Assembly (NCBI RefSeq): GCF_000730385.1
Contig: NZ_CP008849.1
Coordinates: forward strand, 1,550,001 to 1,614,000
DNA from: Alteromonas australica
GTDB taxonomy: Bacteria > Pseudomonadota > Gammaproteobacteria > Enterobacterales > Alteromonadaceae
Reading direction: 5' to 3'
DNA length: 64,000 nucleotides
In this document: piece after piece, positions 1 to 8,814 of the stretch
Position numbering within the stretch: the stretch's first letter is position 1
Layout: each line of letters begins with the position of its first letter
Notes under the pieces: model-generated
What the model saw: only the letters and a program-made list of their open reading frames with translations
Databases searched by the model: none
Told to the model about the DNA's origin: nothing
Position numbers and translations under genes: made by a program

Positions 1-4
1 GTCT

Positions 5-1117
5 TTGAAAAGTGCGCCTGTAGGTGTTCGGCAAGCAACGCTTGCCGATGTGCCAGCGTTAGTGTTGCTGGAGCAGCAATGTTTCTCTACCGATAGATTA
101 ACGGCAAGACGGTTTAAGCACTATGTGACAAGCCAACAGGCGGTGCTCCTTGTAGTAACATCGGCGCCGCCGAGCATGTTAGTGGGCTATGCGCTACTTC
201 TGTTGCGCCGGGGCACACAACTTACACGTTTGTATTCTATCGCCGTGTCGCCAGAAGCACGGGGCAGTGGTGTAGCGGCGCGCTTAATAACCGCATTAGA
301 GGAGCAGGCGTTACAGCGGGGAAAGCCCTTTATGCGCCTTGAAGTGTCTATAGACAATAAGGGCGCCATTGCTCTGTATGACAGGCTGGGATTTAGTCCA
401 TTTGGTATGTATGAAGATTATTATGGTGACCATAGCGACGCGTTACGTATGCAAAAACGCTTAACGTCTGACATAAAAATTCGCCAAGATATTTACCCTT
501 GGTATCAGCAAACCACGCCGTTTACCTGTGGGCCAGCATCTTTGATGATGGCGCTAAAACAGTTGCGTAAAAGCACAGAAATGAATCAGCGTATGGAACT
601 TGATATATGGCGGGTTGCTACCACCATATACATGACCTCGGGTCATGGCGGTTGCCATCCTATCGGTTTAGGGTTAGCGGCGATACATCAGGGGTTTAAC
701 GCGAGAGTACTGATTAGCCACGCTTTGCCGTTGTTTGTCGACGGTGTACGAAGCGCGCACAAAAAAGCCGTTATCGCCCATGTAGAAGAAGACTTCTACC
801 GCCAAGCACAGGATAAATCAATGCCGGTTGATATAGGGGCATGGCATCTTGATGACATTGATCATGCACTTACAGCGAACCGGGCAGTACTTTGTTTAAT
901 TAGTACCTATGCTTTCGATAAGAAAAAAGCACCACATTGGGTGGTTATTACAGGCGCTGATAGCCTCTGTTTCTACCTTCACGACCCAGACGCAGACACT
1001 CACAATAAAATGGAGTTTCAGCATATTCCTATTGCTAAAGAGGACTTTTTACGCCTTGCGACCTATGGCAGTAAAAAAATCAGTGCACTGGTTATCATTG
1101 ATGCTAAACCTTTTTAA
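5..1117 (+). CDS. GNAT N-acetyltransferase fused to a C39-like cysteine peptidase domain
   Basis: The 370-residue protein has two parts. Residues about 7-150 are a RimI-like GNAT domain with the acetyl-CoA loop ARGSGVAARL near 85-94 and the typical ending ALYDRLGF near 123-130. Residues about 160-370 resemble the peptidase C39-like family: Cys175 in TPFTCGPAS, His311 in APHWVVITG and Asp327 in LHDPD form a plausible catalytic triad. Such fusions are known in proteobacteria, often beside a RimK-like ATP-grasp gene; that position lies left of this window and cannot be checked. The substrate is unknown, but modification or trimming of a peptide is a fair inference. The start used is a TTG at the window edge, so the real start may be further upstream. 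Confidence 0.85.
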   Translation: MKSAPVGVRQATLADVPALVLLEQQCFSTDRLTARRFKHYVTSQQAVLLVVTSAPPSMLVGYALLLLRRGTQLTRLYSIAVSPEARGSGVAARLITALEEQALQRGKPFMRLEVSIDNKGAIALYDRLGFSPFGMYEDYYGDHSDALRMQKRLTSDIKIRQDIYPWYQQTTPFTCGPASLMMALKQLRKSTEMNQRMELDIWRVATTIYMTSGHGGCHPIGLGLAAIHQGFNARVLISHALPLFVDGVRSAHKKAVIAHVEEDFYRQAQDKSMPVDIGAWHLDDIDHALTANRAVLCLISTYAFDKKKAPHWVVITGADSLCFYLHDPDADTHNKMEFQHIPIAKEDFLRLATYGSKKISALVIIDAKPF

Positions 1118-1143
1118 CCCTTGCTCACGCAATACTGATAATT

Positions 1144-1171
1144 GTGCACTGTGCACTGTGCACTATGCACT
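1144..1171. repeat. Short 7-bp tandem repeat
   Basis: Three exact copies of GTGCACT are followed by one ATGCACT, directly head to tail, in the short gap between two convergent genes. No function is evident; it may arise by replication slippage. Confidence 0.8.
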
Positions 1172-1176
1172 GGCGC

Positions 1177-1458
1177 TTAGTGCGAAATTTGGGACACTGT
1201 CACTTCTTTATTTAATGAGTCTAAGCGCTTAACGAGGGTAGACAACTCTTTAATTGAGCCCGAGTAATCAATATGCTTGCTAAACCCTTTCCCTTTAACT
1301 GCATTTTCAAACATTGCTTCAGAATTAAAGCAGGCAGTTTGTTCATCAAGGGCGTGCCATTCGCTTTGCAGATCGCTGGGGATACAGTGGCGCTTAGCAG
1401 TAATTTTGTCTTTAATTTGCAACATTTTTCCAATGAGTAATTGTGCATCTGTAGGCAT
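1177..1458 (-). CDS. Small uncharacterised protein, 93 aa
   Basis: I do not recognise this protein. It is soluble, charged and predicted mostly helical, beginning MPTDAQLLIGKMLQIKDKI and ending in a basic helix around VKRLDSLNKEV. It has no signal peptide, membrane segment or metal motif. I chose the ATG at 1458 because AGGAAGG lies about 6-12 bases upstream; an in-frame ATG ten codons earlier has no such site. It stands alone, convergent with the GNAT/C39 gene, and 170 bases separate it from the next gene. The good ribosome binding site and normal composition suggest a real gene. Confidence 0.6.
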   Translation of the reverse strand: MPTDAQLLIGKMLQIKDKITAKRHCIPSDLQSEWHALDEQTACFNSEAMFENAVKGKGFSKHIDYSGSIKELSTLVKRLDSLNKEVTVSQISH

Positions 1459-1627
1459 TGTTTCACCTTCCTTCTTTTCTTTTTTCAATTAAGTGTATGA
1501 AAAATAATAAAATTAAAACCTGACGTTCGTGTTTCCCTAATAGGCCACAGCCAATGTGCTGAGGAAACTCGGTTTACCTACAATAGAAATTGCATTAACA
1601 GTGCCAATTAGGCCAACTCAGGAATTT

Positions 1628-2143
1628 TTACCGATAGCTATGGTGAGCGTGTTTTACTTTTTTGACTTGGCAGTAGCAAAAATAGGGGCTCCACAACAAG
1701 AGGTTTAATAAGATAGCCGTCACTAAGCTAAATGCCAGACTTGATGGGGATAAGGGAATAGAGGGGGAATAGTTAGTTAACACTTTACCCAAGGTAGGGG
1801 TTTTCGACGGGGTAGCCATGTACCAAAGCTTTTCGAAATAATGGCCGTGAGCCAAAATACGAATACCATCTTCAATATCAGTAAGCTTGCTGAACATTAC
1901 TGCTTTTCTTTGCGCATCCTCACGTACAACGGCTTCTGGATTTTGCTTTAAGGCCTCTAGCATGGCATTAGCAGAGGGGTAGCCATGCTTTTTGGCGAGA
2001 GTTGAAAGTGCGGTCACTTCTTCACGGGTGGCGTCATAGTAACCGCTTAAATATTGGCGATAATGGTCGGCTAATATGGGCACCTGAAGCGCCAGAATAA
2101 AAAGAATAGCAAAAATAAGCTTATCGAAAACCCGAACTAACAT
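1628..2143 (-). CDS. DUF2937 family membrane protein
   Basis: This 171-residue protein has one hydrophobic segment near the N terminus (about residues 7-25) and a second near 137-157. Between them is a soluble, probably periplasmic, domain containing the DUF2937-type pattern of a YLSGY motif, conserved basic and aromatic residues and HGHYFEKLWYM. Length and layout match the DUF2937 family, whose role is unknown. The C-terminal tail is rich in Lys and His. The gene is separated by about 90 bases from bioA and faces the same way, so cotranscription from the bioA side is possible but unproven. Confidence 0.75.
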   Translation of the reverse strand: MLVRVFDKLIFAILFILALQVPILADHYRQYLSGYYDATREEVTALSTLAKKHGYPSANAMLEALKQNPEAVVREDAQRKAVMFSKLTDIEDGIRILAHGHYFEKLWYMATPSKTPTLGKVLTNYSPSIPLSPSSLAFSLVTAILLNLLLWSPYFCYCQVKKVKHAHHSYR

Positions 2144-2230
2144 GAAAAATTATGCCTTAAACAAACCTAACAAGCGCACGCATCTTGATGTGCTTAGCGC
2201 CCCTGATTGGGCGCATATCACTGTGTTTTA

Positions 2231-3499
2231 TTATCGGCTAAGGTACGAATATATTGCGTCTGTTAACCGAGATAGCTGAGATGCATTGATAACGTAAGGA
2301 GGCATAATGTATACCAGCTTACCGAAAGGGCGGATCCACACGCCGCTTTTTACAAAATGCCTTTGTATTTCAGCCACATTCACCGGTGTATAGGTCTCAA
2401 CTACTCCGATAGCGCCCAAAACGCGAACATCGGCCACCGAAGGTAGGTCGGCACATTTTGCAAGCTCTGTCTGTAATTGTTTCTCAATCGCGGGAACTTG
2501 GGTTTGCCATTGGTTTTGATTAATTAAGGATAAGCTGGCGTTGGCCACTGCACAAGCTAGCGGGTTACCCATATAGGTAGGGCCGTGCATAAACACTCCT
2601 GGCTCTCCCTGACACACACCTTGTGCAACATCCTCAGTACATAAGGTGGCTGCTAACGTCATGTAGCCACCCGTAATGGCTTTACCCAAACACAAAATGT
2701 CTGGTGAAATACCAGCGTGTTCGCAGGCAAACAGTTTGCCCGTTCGACCAAATCCTGTTGCAATTTCATCGCATATCAATAGTACATCATAGGTATTACA
2801 CAATTGCCGACAACGCTTTAAGTATTCTGGGTGGTACATTCTCATACCACCTGCCCCTTGAACAATGGGCTCGAGAATTAAAGCGGCAATTTCATGGTGG
2901 TGATTTTCAAATAGCTCTTCTAAAGGCAGAATATCATCTTCGCTAAAGGTGTGATCAAACCGTGTTTGCGGCGCCGGCGCAAACAGTTGCTTGCTAAGTA
3001 CGTTTTCAAACAAGCTGTGCATACCATTAACCGGATCGCACACAGACATGGCAGCAAAGGTGTCGCCATGATAGCCATTTCGCGGCGAGACAATGCGACA
3101 CTTTTCACTTCTACCCTGACATGCCCAATACTGTATGGCCATTTTTATGGCGACTTCTACTGATACCGAACCTGAGTCAGCCAAAAAGACACGGGCGAGA
3201 CCATCGGGCACCATATCAAGCAGCGTTTTACATACATCAATAGCGGGTTGATGGGTAATGCCACCAAACATAACATGAGAAAAAGCCTCAATTTGCTGAT
3301 GCGCAGCCGCATTAATGGCTGGGTGATTGTAACCATGTATGGCTGCCCACCAACTGGACATGCCGTCCACAAGTACTTCACCGCTGGCTAATGTGAGCTC
3401 AACCCCTTTTGCTCCTGTCACTTCATAGCAGGGAAGTGGCTGGGTAGCCGAGGTGTAAGGGTGCCAAATATGTTGCTTATCAAATTCTATATTGTTCAA
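2231..3499 (-). CDS. bioA: Adenosylmethionine-8-amino-7-oxononanoate aminotransferase
   Basis: BioA transfers an amino group from S-adenosylmethionine to KAPA to make DAPA in biotin synthesis. It is a class III PLP aminotransferase: the N-terminal signature HIWHPYTSATQPLP, a glycine-rich HGDT region, ICDEIATGFGRTG and the PLP lysine in CLGKAITGGYM are present. I prefer the TTG start at 3499. It puts the PLP lysine at residue 273, almost the same as in E. coli BioA (274), and leaves the divergent promoter and operator region outside the gene. The longer reading from an ATG at 3559 adds 20 unconserved residues, lacks a ribosome binding site and would bury the operator in coding sequence. The TTG also has only a weak ribosome site. 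The gene is divergent from bioBFCD. Confidence 0.93.
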   Translation of the reverse strand: MNNIEFDKQHIWHPYTSATQPLPCYEVTGAKGVELTLASGEVLVDGMSSWWAAIHGYNHPAINAAAHQQIEAFSHVMFGGITHQPAIDVCKTLLDMVPDGLARVFLADSGSVSVEVAIKMAIQYWACQGRSEKCRIVSPRNGYHGDTFAAMSVCDPVNGMHSLFENVLSKQLFAPAPQTRFDHTFSEDDILPLEELFENHHHEIAALILEPIVQGAGGMRMYHPEYLKRCRQLCNTYDVLLICDEIATGFGRTGKLFACEHAGISPDILCLGKAITGGYMTLAATLCTEDVAQGVCQGEPGVFMHGPTYMGNPLACAVANASLSLINQNQWQTQVPAIEKQLQTELAKCADLPSVADVRVLGAIGVVETYTPVNVAEIQRHFVKSGVWIRPFGKLVYIMPPYVINASQLSRLTDAIYSYLSR

Positions 3500-3510
3500 A
3501 ATATAACCGT

Positions 3511-3543
3511 TAGTAAACTTTATTAAATGGTCAGAGTTGACAA
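3511..3543. promoter_or_regulatory. Candidate BirA operator between bioA and bioB
   Basis: The pattern TAGTAAACT - 15 bases - AGTTGACAA matches the known gammaproteobacterial BirA consensus TTGTAAACC-N14/15-GGTTTACAA at 14 of 18 arm positions with the right spacing. It overlaps the -35 element of the bioB promoter and lies upstream of bioA, where biotinyl-AMP-bound BirA could repress both directions as in E. coli. Confidence 0.6.
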
Positions 3544-3564
3544 CTTTGCTAGGGCGCATAGACT
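3537..3564 (+). promoter_or_regulatory. Probable bioBFCD promoter
   Basis: A perfect -35 hexamer TTGACA (3537-3542) is followed after 16 bases by TAGACT (3559-3564) as -10. Transcription would start near 3571, giving a leader of about 27 bases with the ribosome site AAAGGA before the bioB ATG. The -35 lies inside the candidate BirA operator. Confidence 0.55.
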
Positions 3565-3597
3565 AAGCCAGCATTCTTAATTAGTAAAGGACAGTCA

Positions 3598-4707
3598 ATG
3601 AGTCTGGCTTCAGCGCCAACCGCGCAATCACACACTATTCGTCAAGATTGGACAAAAGCCGAAGTAGAGGCGCTATACGCCCTTCCGTTTAACGACTTGC
3701 TTTTTCAGGCGCAGGTAGTCCATCGCCAACACTTTGATCCTAATGAAGTTCAAGTCAGCACCTTATTGTCGATTAAAACCGGTGCGTGTCCAGAAGACTG
3801 TAAATATTGCCCGCAAAGTGCACGTTATGACACTGGGCTAGAAAAAGAGCGTCTGCTTGAGATTGAAAAAGTAATAGAGCGAGCGAAAGAAGCGAAGCAA
3901 GTTGGGTCTACCCGTTTCTGTATGGGCGCCGCGTGGCGTAACCCTAGAGACAGAGACATGCCCTATATTGTCAAAATGGTAGAAGAGGTGAAGGCACTTG
4001 GCCTCGAAACCTGTATGACACTTGGCATGTTAACCCGCGATCAAGCCGTGGCACTTAAGCAAGCTGGGCTGGATTATTACAATCATAACCTTGATACCTC
4101 GCCAGAATACTACGGCGATATCATTACTACTCGTACTTATCAAGATAGGCTAAATACCCTTGAAAACGTGCGCGCCGCGGGCATGAATGTATGTTCGGGC
4201 GGCATTGTAGGCATGGGAGAAACGCTTGGAGATAGGGCAAGCATGCTAGTGCAATTGGCTAATTTGCCTGAGCAGCCACAAAGCGTTCCGATTAATATGT
4301 TGGTAAAAGTAAAAGGCACGCCGCTAGATAATGTGGAAGATTTAGATTATTTCGAGTTTATTCGTACTATTGCTGTGGCACGTATCATGATGCCGAAGTC
4401 TCATGTTCGCTTATCTGCCGGGCGAGAGGCCATGAACGAACAAATGCAAGCACTATGCTTTATGGCAGGAGCGAATTCCATTTTCTATGGTTGTAAGCTA
4501 TTAACCACCTCGAATCCAGACACCCATGAAGACGTTTTGCTGTTTAAAAAGCTAGGCATTAACACTGAACGAACCCGAGATTTTTCTGACGAAGCTCACC
4601 AGCAGGTGTTAGAAGAAGAAATTGCTCAGCAAAATGAGTCGGACAAGAGTGAGTTGTTTTACGATGCCACCGCGGCCAAGCCGCAGCCGGCTGTAGCGGA
4701 GGCATAA
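3598..4707 (+). CDS. bioB: Biotin synthase
   Basis: BioB is the radical SAM enzyme that inserts sulfur into dethiobiotin. The [4Fe-4S] motif is [10 protein letters not shown] with Cys64, Cys68 and Cys71, and the SAM-binding and auxiliary-cluster regions [17 protein letters not shown] and [12 protein letters not shown] follow in the usual order. The C-terminal tail (about residues 335-369) is acidic then Ala/Pro-rich and not conserved. The ribosome site AAAGGA is placed 7 bases upstream and happens to read GGACAGTCA, the core of the dispersed repeat found across this window. The stop codon overlaps the bioF start (TAATG), so bioB and bioF are translationally coupled. Confidence 0.97.
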   Translation: MSLASAPTAQSHTIRQDWTKAEVEALYALPFNDLLFQAQVVHRQHFDPNEVQVSTLLSIKTGACPEDCKYCPQSARYDTGLEKERLLEIEKVIERAKEAKQVGSTRFCMGAAWRNPRDRDMPYIVKMVEEVKALGLETCMTLGMLTRDQAVALKQAGLDYYNHNLDTSPEYYGDIITTRTYQDRLNTLENVRAAGMNVCSGGIVGMGETLGDRASMLVQLANLPEQPQSVPINMLVKVKGTPLDNVEDLDYFEFIRTIAVARIMMPKSHVRLSAGREAMNEQMQALCFMAGANSIFYGCKLLTTSNPDTHEDVLLFKKLGINTERTRDFSDEAHQQVLEEEIAQQNESDKSELFYDATAAKPQPAVAEA

Positions 4708-5936
4708 TGGCCTTTGATTGGCTTGAGCCTGCGCTTCAAGCGCGGGCAGAGCAAGGGTATTTACGGCAACGTCATTGTCAGCAATACGAGAAAGACAATA
4801 TTGTTTGCATAAACAACAAGCATTATTTGAATTTTGCCAGCAATGACTACCTTGGCATGCGACATCACGACGGGGTGTTGCAAAACTGGGTGGAAGGGCT
4901 AGCACAGTTTGGTGCTGGCAGTGGGGCTTCTGCGCTGGTTACCGGGCATAGTCAGGCCCACTTGGCCCTTGAAGCCTACCTGGCAGAAGGGCTAAATCGT
5001 GAGGCAGCGTTGCTGTTCAATTCGGGCTATGCGGCTAATCAAGCGTTATGTTTTGCACTTGCTAATGCGTCTACAGAAGGCGTATCAATATTTGCTGACC
5101 GTCTAATGCATGCATCATTTTTAGAAGCGGCCAATGAAAGTAAGGCCATGCTTAGGCGATTTGCTCATAATGATAAAACCCATTTACAAACGCTGCTGAA
5201 AAAGCCTGTATCAGGCGATAAGCTCATTGTGACTGAAGGCATCTTCAGTATGGATGGAGACAGTGCGCCAACACACGATTTGGTGGCGATAGCGAAGGCC
5301 CATGACGCCTGGCTTATGCTTGATGATGCCCATGGCATGGGCGTATTGGGTGAGCGAGGTTTAGGCACCGTTGAAGCTGCAGGGCTTACTCAAGACCACG
5401 TGCCCATAGTGATGGGCACATTTGGCAAAGCAATAGGCACCGCGGGCGCCTTTATTGCAGGTAGCCAAGCGCTTATCGATTTTTTGGTCAATTTTGCAAA
5501 ACATTACATTTACTCTACCGCCATGCCGTCGGGGCAAGCAGTAGCAACCCTTGCTTCATTAACCTATATTGCCTCTGATTCATCTAGACGCGATACGCTT
5601 TACGACAACATTTCCCACTTTAGAAAAGGCATTGAGCGCGCCTTTGGCCAGAATGCAGGCCTAGATGAAGGTAGCGCGCTTATGACGCAGTCTACCCCTA
5701 TTACCCTGAAAGCCAGCAACAGCGCCATTCAGCCGTTAATCGTGGGAAGCCCGCAAAAAGCGCTAGCGCTCAGTGAAGGCCTTAAAGCTCGGGGAATTTG
5801 GGTGCCTGCTATTCGGTATCCTACGGTTCCGAAAGGCGAAGACCGATTACGAATTACCTTAAGTGCGACGCATAACAAACAAGATATTGATGTGCTTATA
5901 GATGCCCTTTCGTTAGCTATCGAGGACAGGTCATGA
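4707..5936 (+). CDS. bioF: 8-amino-7-oxononanoate synthase
   Basis: BioF condenses pimeloyl-ACP or -CoA with L-alanine to give KAPA. It belongs to the alpha-oxoamine synthase group of PLP enzymes: NFASNDYLGMRHH near residue 42, GSGASALVTGHS near 71-82, DDAHGMGVLGERG near 206-218 and the PLP lysine Lys241 in GTFGKAIGTAG. At 409 residues it is slightly longer than the E. coli enzyme; the extra length lies mainly in an insertion near 280-350. It overlaps bioB by one base and bioC by four (ATGA), placing it in the middle of the bioBFCD operon. Confidence 0.97.
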   Translation: MAFDWLEPALQARAEQGYLRQRHCQQYEKDNIVCINNKHYLNFASNDYLGMRHHDGVLQNWVEGLAQFGAGSGASALVTGHSQAHLALEAYLAEGLNREAALLFNSGYAANQALCFALANASTEGVSIFADRLMHASFLEAANESKAMLRRFAHNDKTHLQTLLKKPVSGDKLIVTEGIFSMDGDSAPTHDLVAIAKAHDAWLMLDDAHGMGVLGERGLGTVEAAGLTQDHVPIVMGTFGKAIGTAGAFIAGSQALIDFLVNFAKHYIYSTAMPSGQAVATLASLTYIASDSSRRDTLYDNISHFRKGIERAFGQNAGLDEGSALMTQSTPITLKASNSAIQPLIVGSPQKALALSEGLKARGIWVPAIRYPTVPKGEDRLRITLSATHNKQDIDVLIDALSLAIEDRS

Positions 5937-6778
5937 ACCTAATACCGCCACAACCGGTCGCGATTTCTAACGATAAAATCGGCACTGAACCCACAACCAA
6001 AACACCATCCGCTCATACCTACACGATAGCGGATAAGTTTAGTCGCGCAGCGACTCAGTATGACAAAAAAGCCAATATCCAGCAGTGTATCGCAACCGCC
6101 GCGCTTAACAATTTGCCGGCAAGTATTGCGCACAAGGTTTTAGACGTAGGCTGTGGCACTGGGCGTCACACTCAGTCGCTGTTTGAAAAGGGGGCAGAGG
6201 TGACGGGTGTAGATATTGCTGAAGGTATGTTGGCGTTTGCCCGTCAATCCTACCCCCATCTGCATTTCGCCCAAGGCTCTGCGGAACAACTTCCTGTGCT
6301 TTCTAGTACCTTCGACTGGGTGTTTTCTTCTATGGCGCTTCAGTGGTGCCCTGCGCCAGAGCAAGTTGCACAAGAGTTTTATCGGGTGTTGAATAAAGGC
6401 GGGCAAGCAGAGCTAGCAATCATGCTGGACGGTTCGTTTGCCGAACTCCATAAAGCAAGAGCACTGGCTCGCCTGCATCCCGTCAATATTGCTATGCCCT
6501 CAGCGGCCCAGTGGCTCACTGCATTTTTGCACGCGGGATTTCGGGTAAGCCGTTTAATAACAAAAGTTTATGTGGATAAGCACAAGGGCATTATGCCGTT
6601 ATTAGGGTCGATTAAACATGTGGGGGCGGGCGGCACAGCTAGCCCAGCACAATCGTTGACCAAGCGAGATATTACAAAATTAGATCTTGCGTATCGAAAC
6701 TTACCGCACGAAGAACAGCAAGAGAATGCCCTTCATCTGTCTTACCATGTCAGTCATTTTAGGTTAGAAAAGTTATGA
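5933..6778 (+). CDS. bioC: Malonyl-ACP O-methyltransferase
   Basis: BioC methylates the free carboxyl of malonyl-ACP, which lets the fatty-acid machinery build the pimeloyl chain of biotin. The SAM-binding motif VLDVGCGTGRHT lies at residues 69-80, followed by VTGVDIAEGML and the acidic motif of class I methyltransferases. The family hallmarks ADKFSRAATQYDKKANIQ near 33-50 and FSSMALQWC are present. An unusual N-terminal extension of about 30 Pro/Thr-rich residues precedes the conserved part. An internal start is possible, but the ATGA overlap with bioF favours the one given. Confidence 0.95.
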   Translation: MNLIPPQPVAISNDKIGTEPTTKTPSAHTYTIADKFSRAATQYDKKANIQQCIATAALNNLPASIAHKVLDVGCGTGRHTQSLFEKGAEVTGVDIAEGMLAFARQSYPHLHFAQGSAEQLPVLSSTFDWVFSSMALQWCPAPEQVAQEFYRVLNKGGQAELAIMLDGSFAELHKARALARLHPVNIAMPSAAQWLTAFLHAGFRVSRLITKVYVDKHKGIMPLLGSIKHVGAGGTASPAQSLTKRDITKLDLAYRNLPHEEQQENALHLSYHVSHFRLEKL

Positions 6779-7446
6779 AGCAGTATTTTGTCACCGGAAC
6801 CGATACCGAAGTAGGAAAAACCTACGTAACCTGCCAGCTACTGCGCGCTACCCAAGCAATAAGCAAAAGCAGTGTCGGTTACAAGCCTATTGCAGCGGGT
6901 TGTGACAAGGTAAACGGTGAGTGGGTAAATGAAGACGCTTTAGCGATACAGCAGGCTAGCAGCCTTAAGTTACCTCTATCTATTATTAACCCCATCTCCC
7001 TTGTACCGCCTATTGCCCCTCATATTGCTGCGGCAGAAGCCGGCGTGAGTTTAAGCGAACACACAATTAGCCAAGGTTTGTCGCAACTTCAACAATACAA
7101 ACCTGACGTACTTTTGATGGAAGGCGCTGGCGGCTGGCGACTTCCTCTAAGTGAAAGCACCTATTTACCGGACGTTGTGGCTAAACTAAATATGGAAGTG
7201 ATTTTAGTGGTAGGCATGAAACTAGGGTGTCTCAATCATGCTCTTTTAACGGCGGAGGCCATTACCCATGATGGATTTAATATAAAAGGATGGGTTGCCA
7301 ACGATATTACCGGCGAGATGCCAAGGTATAAAGAAAACCTGGCTACATTAAAGCATGCGCTACCCGCGCCCTTGTTACTCGAGGTGCCTTATCAGGTAGC
7401 GCCAAATAGCCAAGAATTAATCAGCGCGGTTCAACAACTCTGTTAA
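6775..7446 (+). CDS. bioD: Dethiobiotin synthetase
   Basis: BioD closes the ureido ring of dethiobiotin using ATP and CO2. The P-loop GTDTEVGKT is at residues 8-16, a lysine follows in SVGYKPIAAGC, and the MEGAGGWRLPL motif near 122-132 matches the MEGxGG motif of the family. At 223 residues it has normal length. It overlaps bioC by four bases and is the last gene of the operon. Its final 30 bases overlap the 3' end of the convergent pepE gene, so the two transcripts are antisense at their ends. Confidence 0.96.
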   Translation: MKQYFVTGTDTEVGKTYVTCQLLRATQAISKSSVGYKPIAAGCDKVNGEWVNEDALAIQQASSLKLPLSIINPISLVPPIAPHIAAAEAGVSLSEHTISQGLSQLQQYKPDVLLMEGAGGWRLPLSESTYLPDVVAKLNMEVILVVGMKLGCLNHALLTAEAITHDGFNIKGWVANDITGEMPRYKENLATLKHALPAPLLLEVPYQVAPNSQELISAVQQLC

Positions 7447-8139
7447 ATCTTGTTCCGGTTGAACAGGCGTTTTATTGTTGCCCTGAAAGATAAACCCGCT
7501 TTTTTCTCCAACCAGGGTGAGGGTGCTGCCTGATAACAGCAGCGCTGAACCCTCTCGAATACCCACCACAGGTATCTCTGGGTTTAATGTGGTGAATTCC
7601 GCCAGTCGCTGATCCCGCGTTTCACCGTTATGCCCAGGCGGGTGATAATCTGTGTAGTGGGGGTTAATTTGAAACGGCACCACTTCTAATGCGTCAAAAC
7701 TTGGCGGCTCAATAATTGGCATATCATTGGTCGTACGAATACTTTGACCACAAATATTTGAGCCAGCGCTCCAGCCCACGTAGGGCACGCCATTACAAAT
7801 CGCGTGCTTCAGCGGTACCATCAAGGCAAAGCGGTACAAAGAATGTAAGAGATGAAAGGTATTCCCACCGCCCACAACAATCGCGTGTCCATTTTCTGAC
7901 GCATTGTGAATGGCGGCCACAGGATCGTCAAAGGTGTGTAAACCCACCACATTGCATTCAGGCAATGCAGAAGCCACAGCGTCTACATAGCTGTCGTAGC
8001 TTTGAGTTACCGCGGCATAAGGAATAAACACAAGGTCGCGAATGTCTCCCAAGTGTGCAAGAATACGCGCCTTGGCGTGCGTGAGGTAGGCTTCGTCGCC
8101 TTCACGCGAACTACTTAACATGAGTACATGTGCGGTCAT
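7417..8139 (-). CDS. pepE: Alpha-aspartyl dipeptidase (peptidase E)
   Basis: PepE is a cytosolic serine peptidase (family S51) that cleaves dipeptides beginning with aspartate. The nucleophile elbow VGWSAGSN places the catalytic serine at residue 124, INPHYTDYHPPGHNGETR holds the histidine at 161, and VVGIREGSAL follows. The ATG at 8139 is chosen because GGAGC lies just upstream and the product (240 residues) then begins like known PepE proteins; an upstream in-frame ATG would add eleven unconserved residues. The gene converges on, and overlaps, bioD by 30 bases. Confidence 0.93.
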   Translation of the reverse strand: MTAHVLMLSSSREGDEAYLTHAKARILAHLGDIRDLVFIPYAAVTQSYDSYVDAVASALPECNVVGLHTFDDPVAAIHNASENGHAIVVGGGNTFHLLHSLYRFALMVPLKHAICNGVPYVGWSAGSNICGQSIRTTNDMPIIEPPSFDALEVVPFQINPHYTDYHPPGHNGETRDQRLAEFTTLNPEIPVVGIREGSALLLSGSTLTLVGEKSGFIFQGNNKTPVQPEQDLTELLNRAD

Positions 8140-8233
8140 ATAAGCTCCACATTTTTCAGGACGGCATATCATACGCGAACTTTTATATAAAGTTTAGTCA
8201 TGGGGCGGCCACACCATTAAAAGGATGTCATTA

Positions 8234-8704
8234 ATGAGCGATAAAATAGCAGTCTTGTTTGTCTGTTTGGGGAACATTTGTCGTTCGCCTACTGCAGAAG
8301 CGGTATTTAAGAAAAAAGCCCACGATGCAGGCCTTGATTTGATCATAGATTCTGCTGGCACACATGGCTACCACATTGGTAGCCCGCCTGATAAGCGTTC
8401 ACAATCGGCAGGCACAGACCGAGGGTACAGCTTTAGCGGCTTGAAGTGCCGCCGAGTCGATGACGACGACTTTGAAAAGTTTGATTACATTTTGGCTATG
8501 GATAATAGCAATTTGAAAAACCTGCATGGGATGTCGCCAAGTGAGCATCACCATAAAATTCATCTATTTCTTAGTTTCTGCGATAGCACTGAAGAAGAAG
8601 TGCCCGATCCCTATTATGGGGGGAAAGGGGGCTTCGAATTGGTGTTGGATTTGATTGAACACGCCTCAGATGGCTTAATTTCTCATATAAAGGCGCAAAG
8701 TTAA
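8234..8704 (+). CDS. Low molecular weight protein-tyrosine phosphatase
   Basis: The active-site loop VCLGNICRSPTAEAV starts at residue 10, giving Cys11 and Arg17 of the C(X)5R motif. The acid residue lies in VPDPYYGG near the C terminus, as in the LMW-PTP family. The 156-residue length is normal. I use the ATG at 8234, which has AAGGAT upstream, rather than a GTG nine bases earlier. The neighbours (pepE and the DAHP synthase) are not polysaccharide genes, so this looks like the general-purpose form rather than a Wzb-type partner of a tyrosine kinase. Confidence 0.92.
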   Translation: MSDKIAVLFVCLGNICRSPTAEAVFKKKAHDAGLDLIIDSAGTHGYHIGSPPDKRSQSAGTDRGYSFSGLKCRRVDDDDFEKFDYILAMDNSNLKNLHGMSPSEHHHKIHLFLSFCDSTEEEVPDPYYGGKGGFELVLDLIEHASDGLISHIKAQS

Positions 8705-8814
8705 GATAACTTTCTATAATTTCAAGTTGAGGTTTTTATTGCAGCCACCATTTTATGGTAAAATGACCCTCTAAAGTGAATAAACACCTTTGCCCTAATA
8801 TCAGGAGAAACTCA

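Noticed and set aside
909..1232. Frame of 107 codons overlapping the end of the first gene
   Set aside because: It is in another frame of the clear C39 domain, ends in the 7-bp repeat region and has no recognisable sequence.
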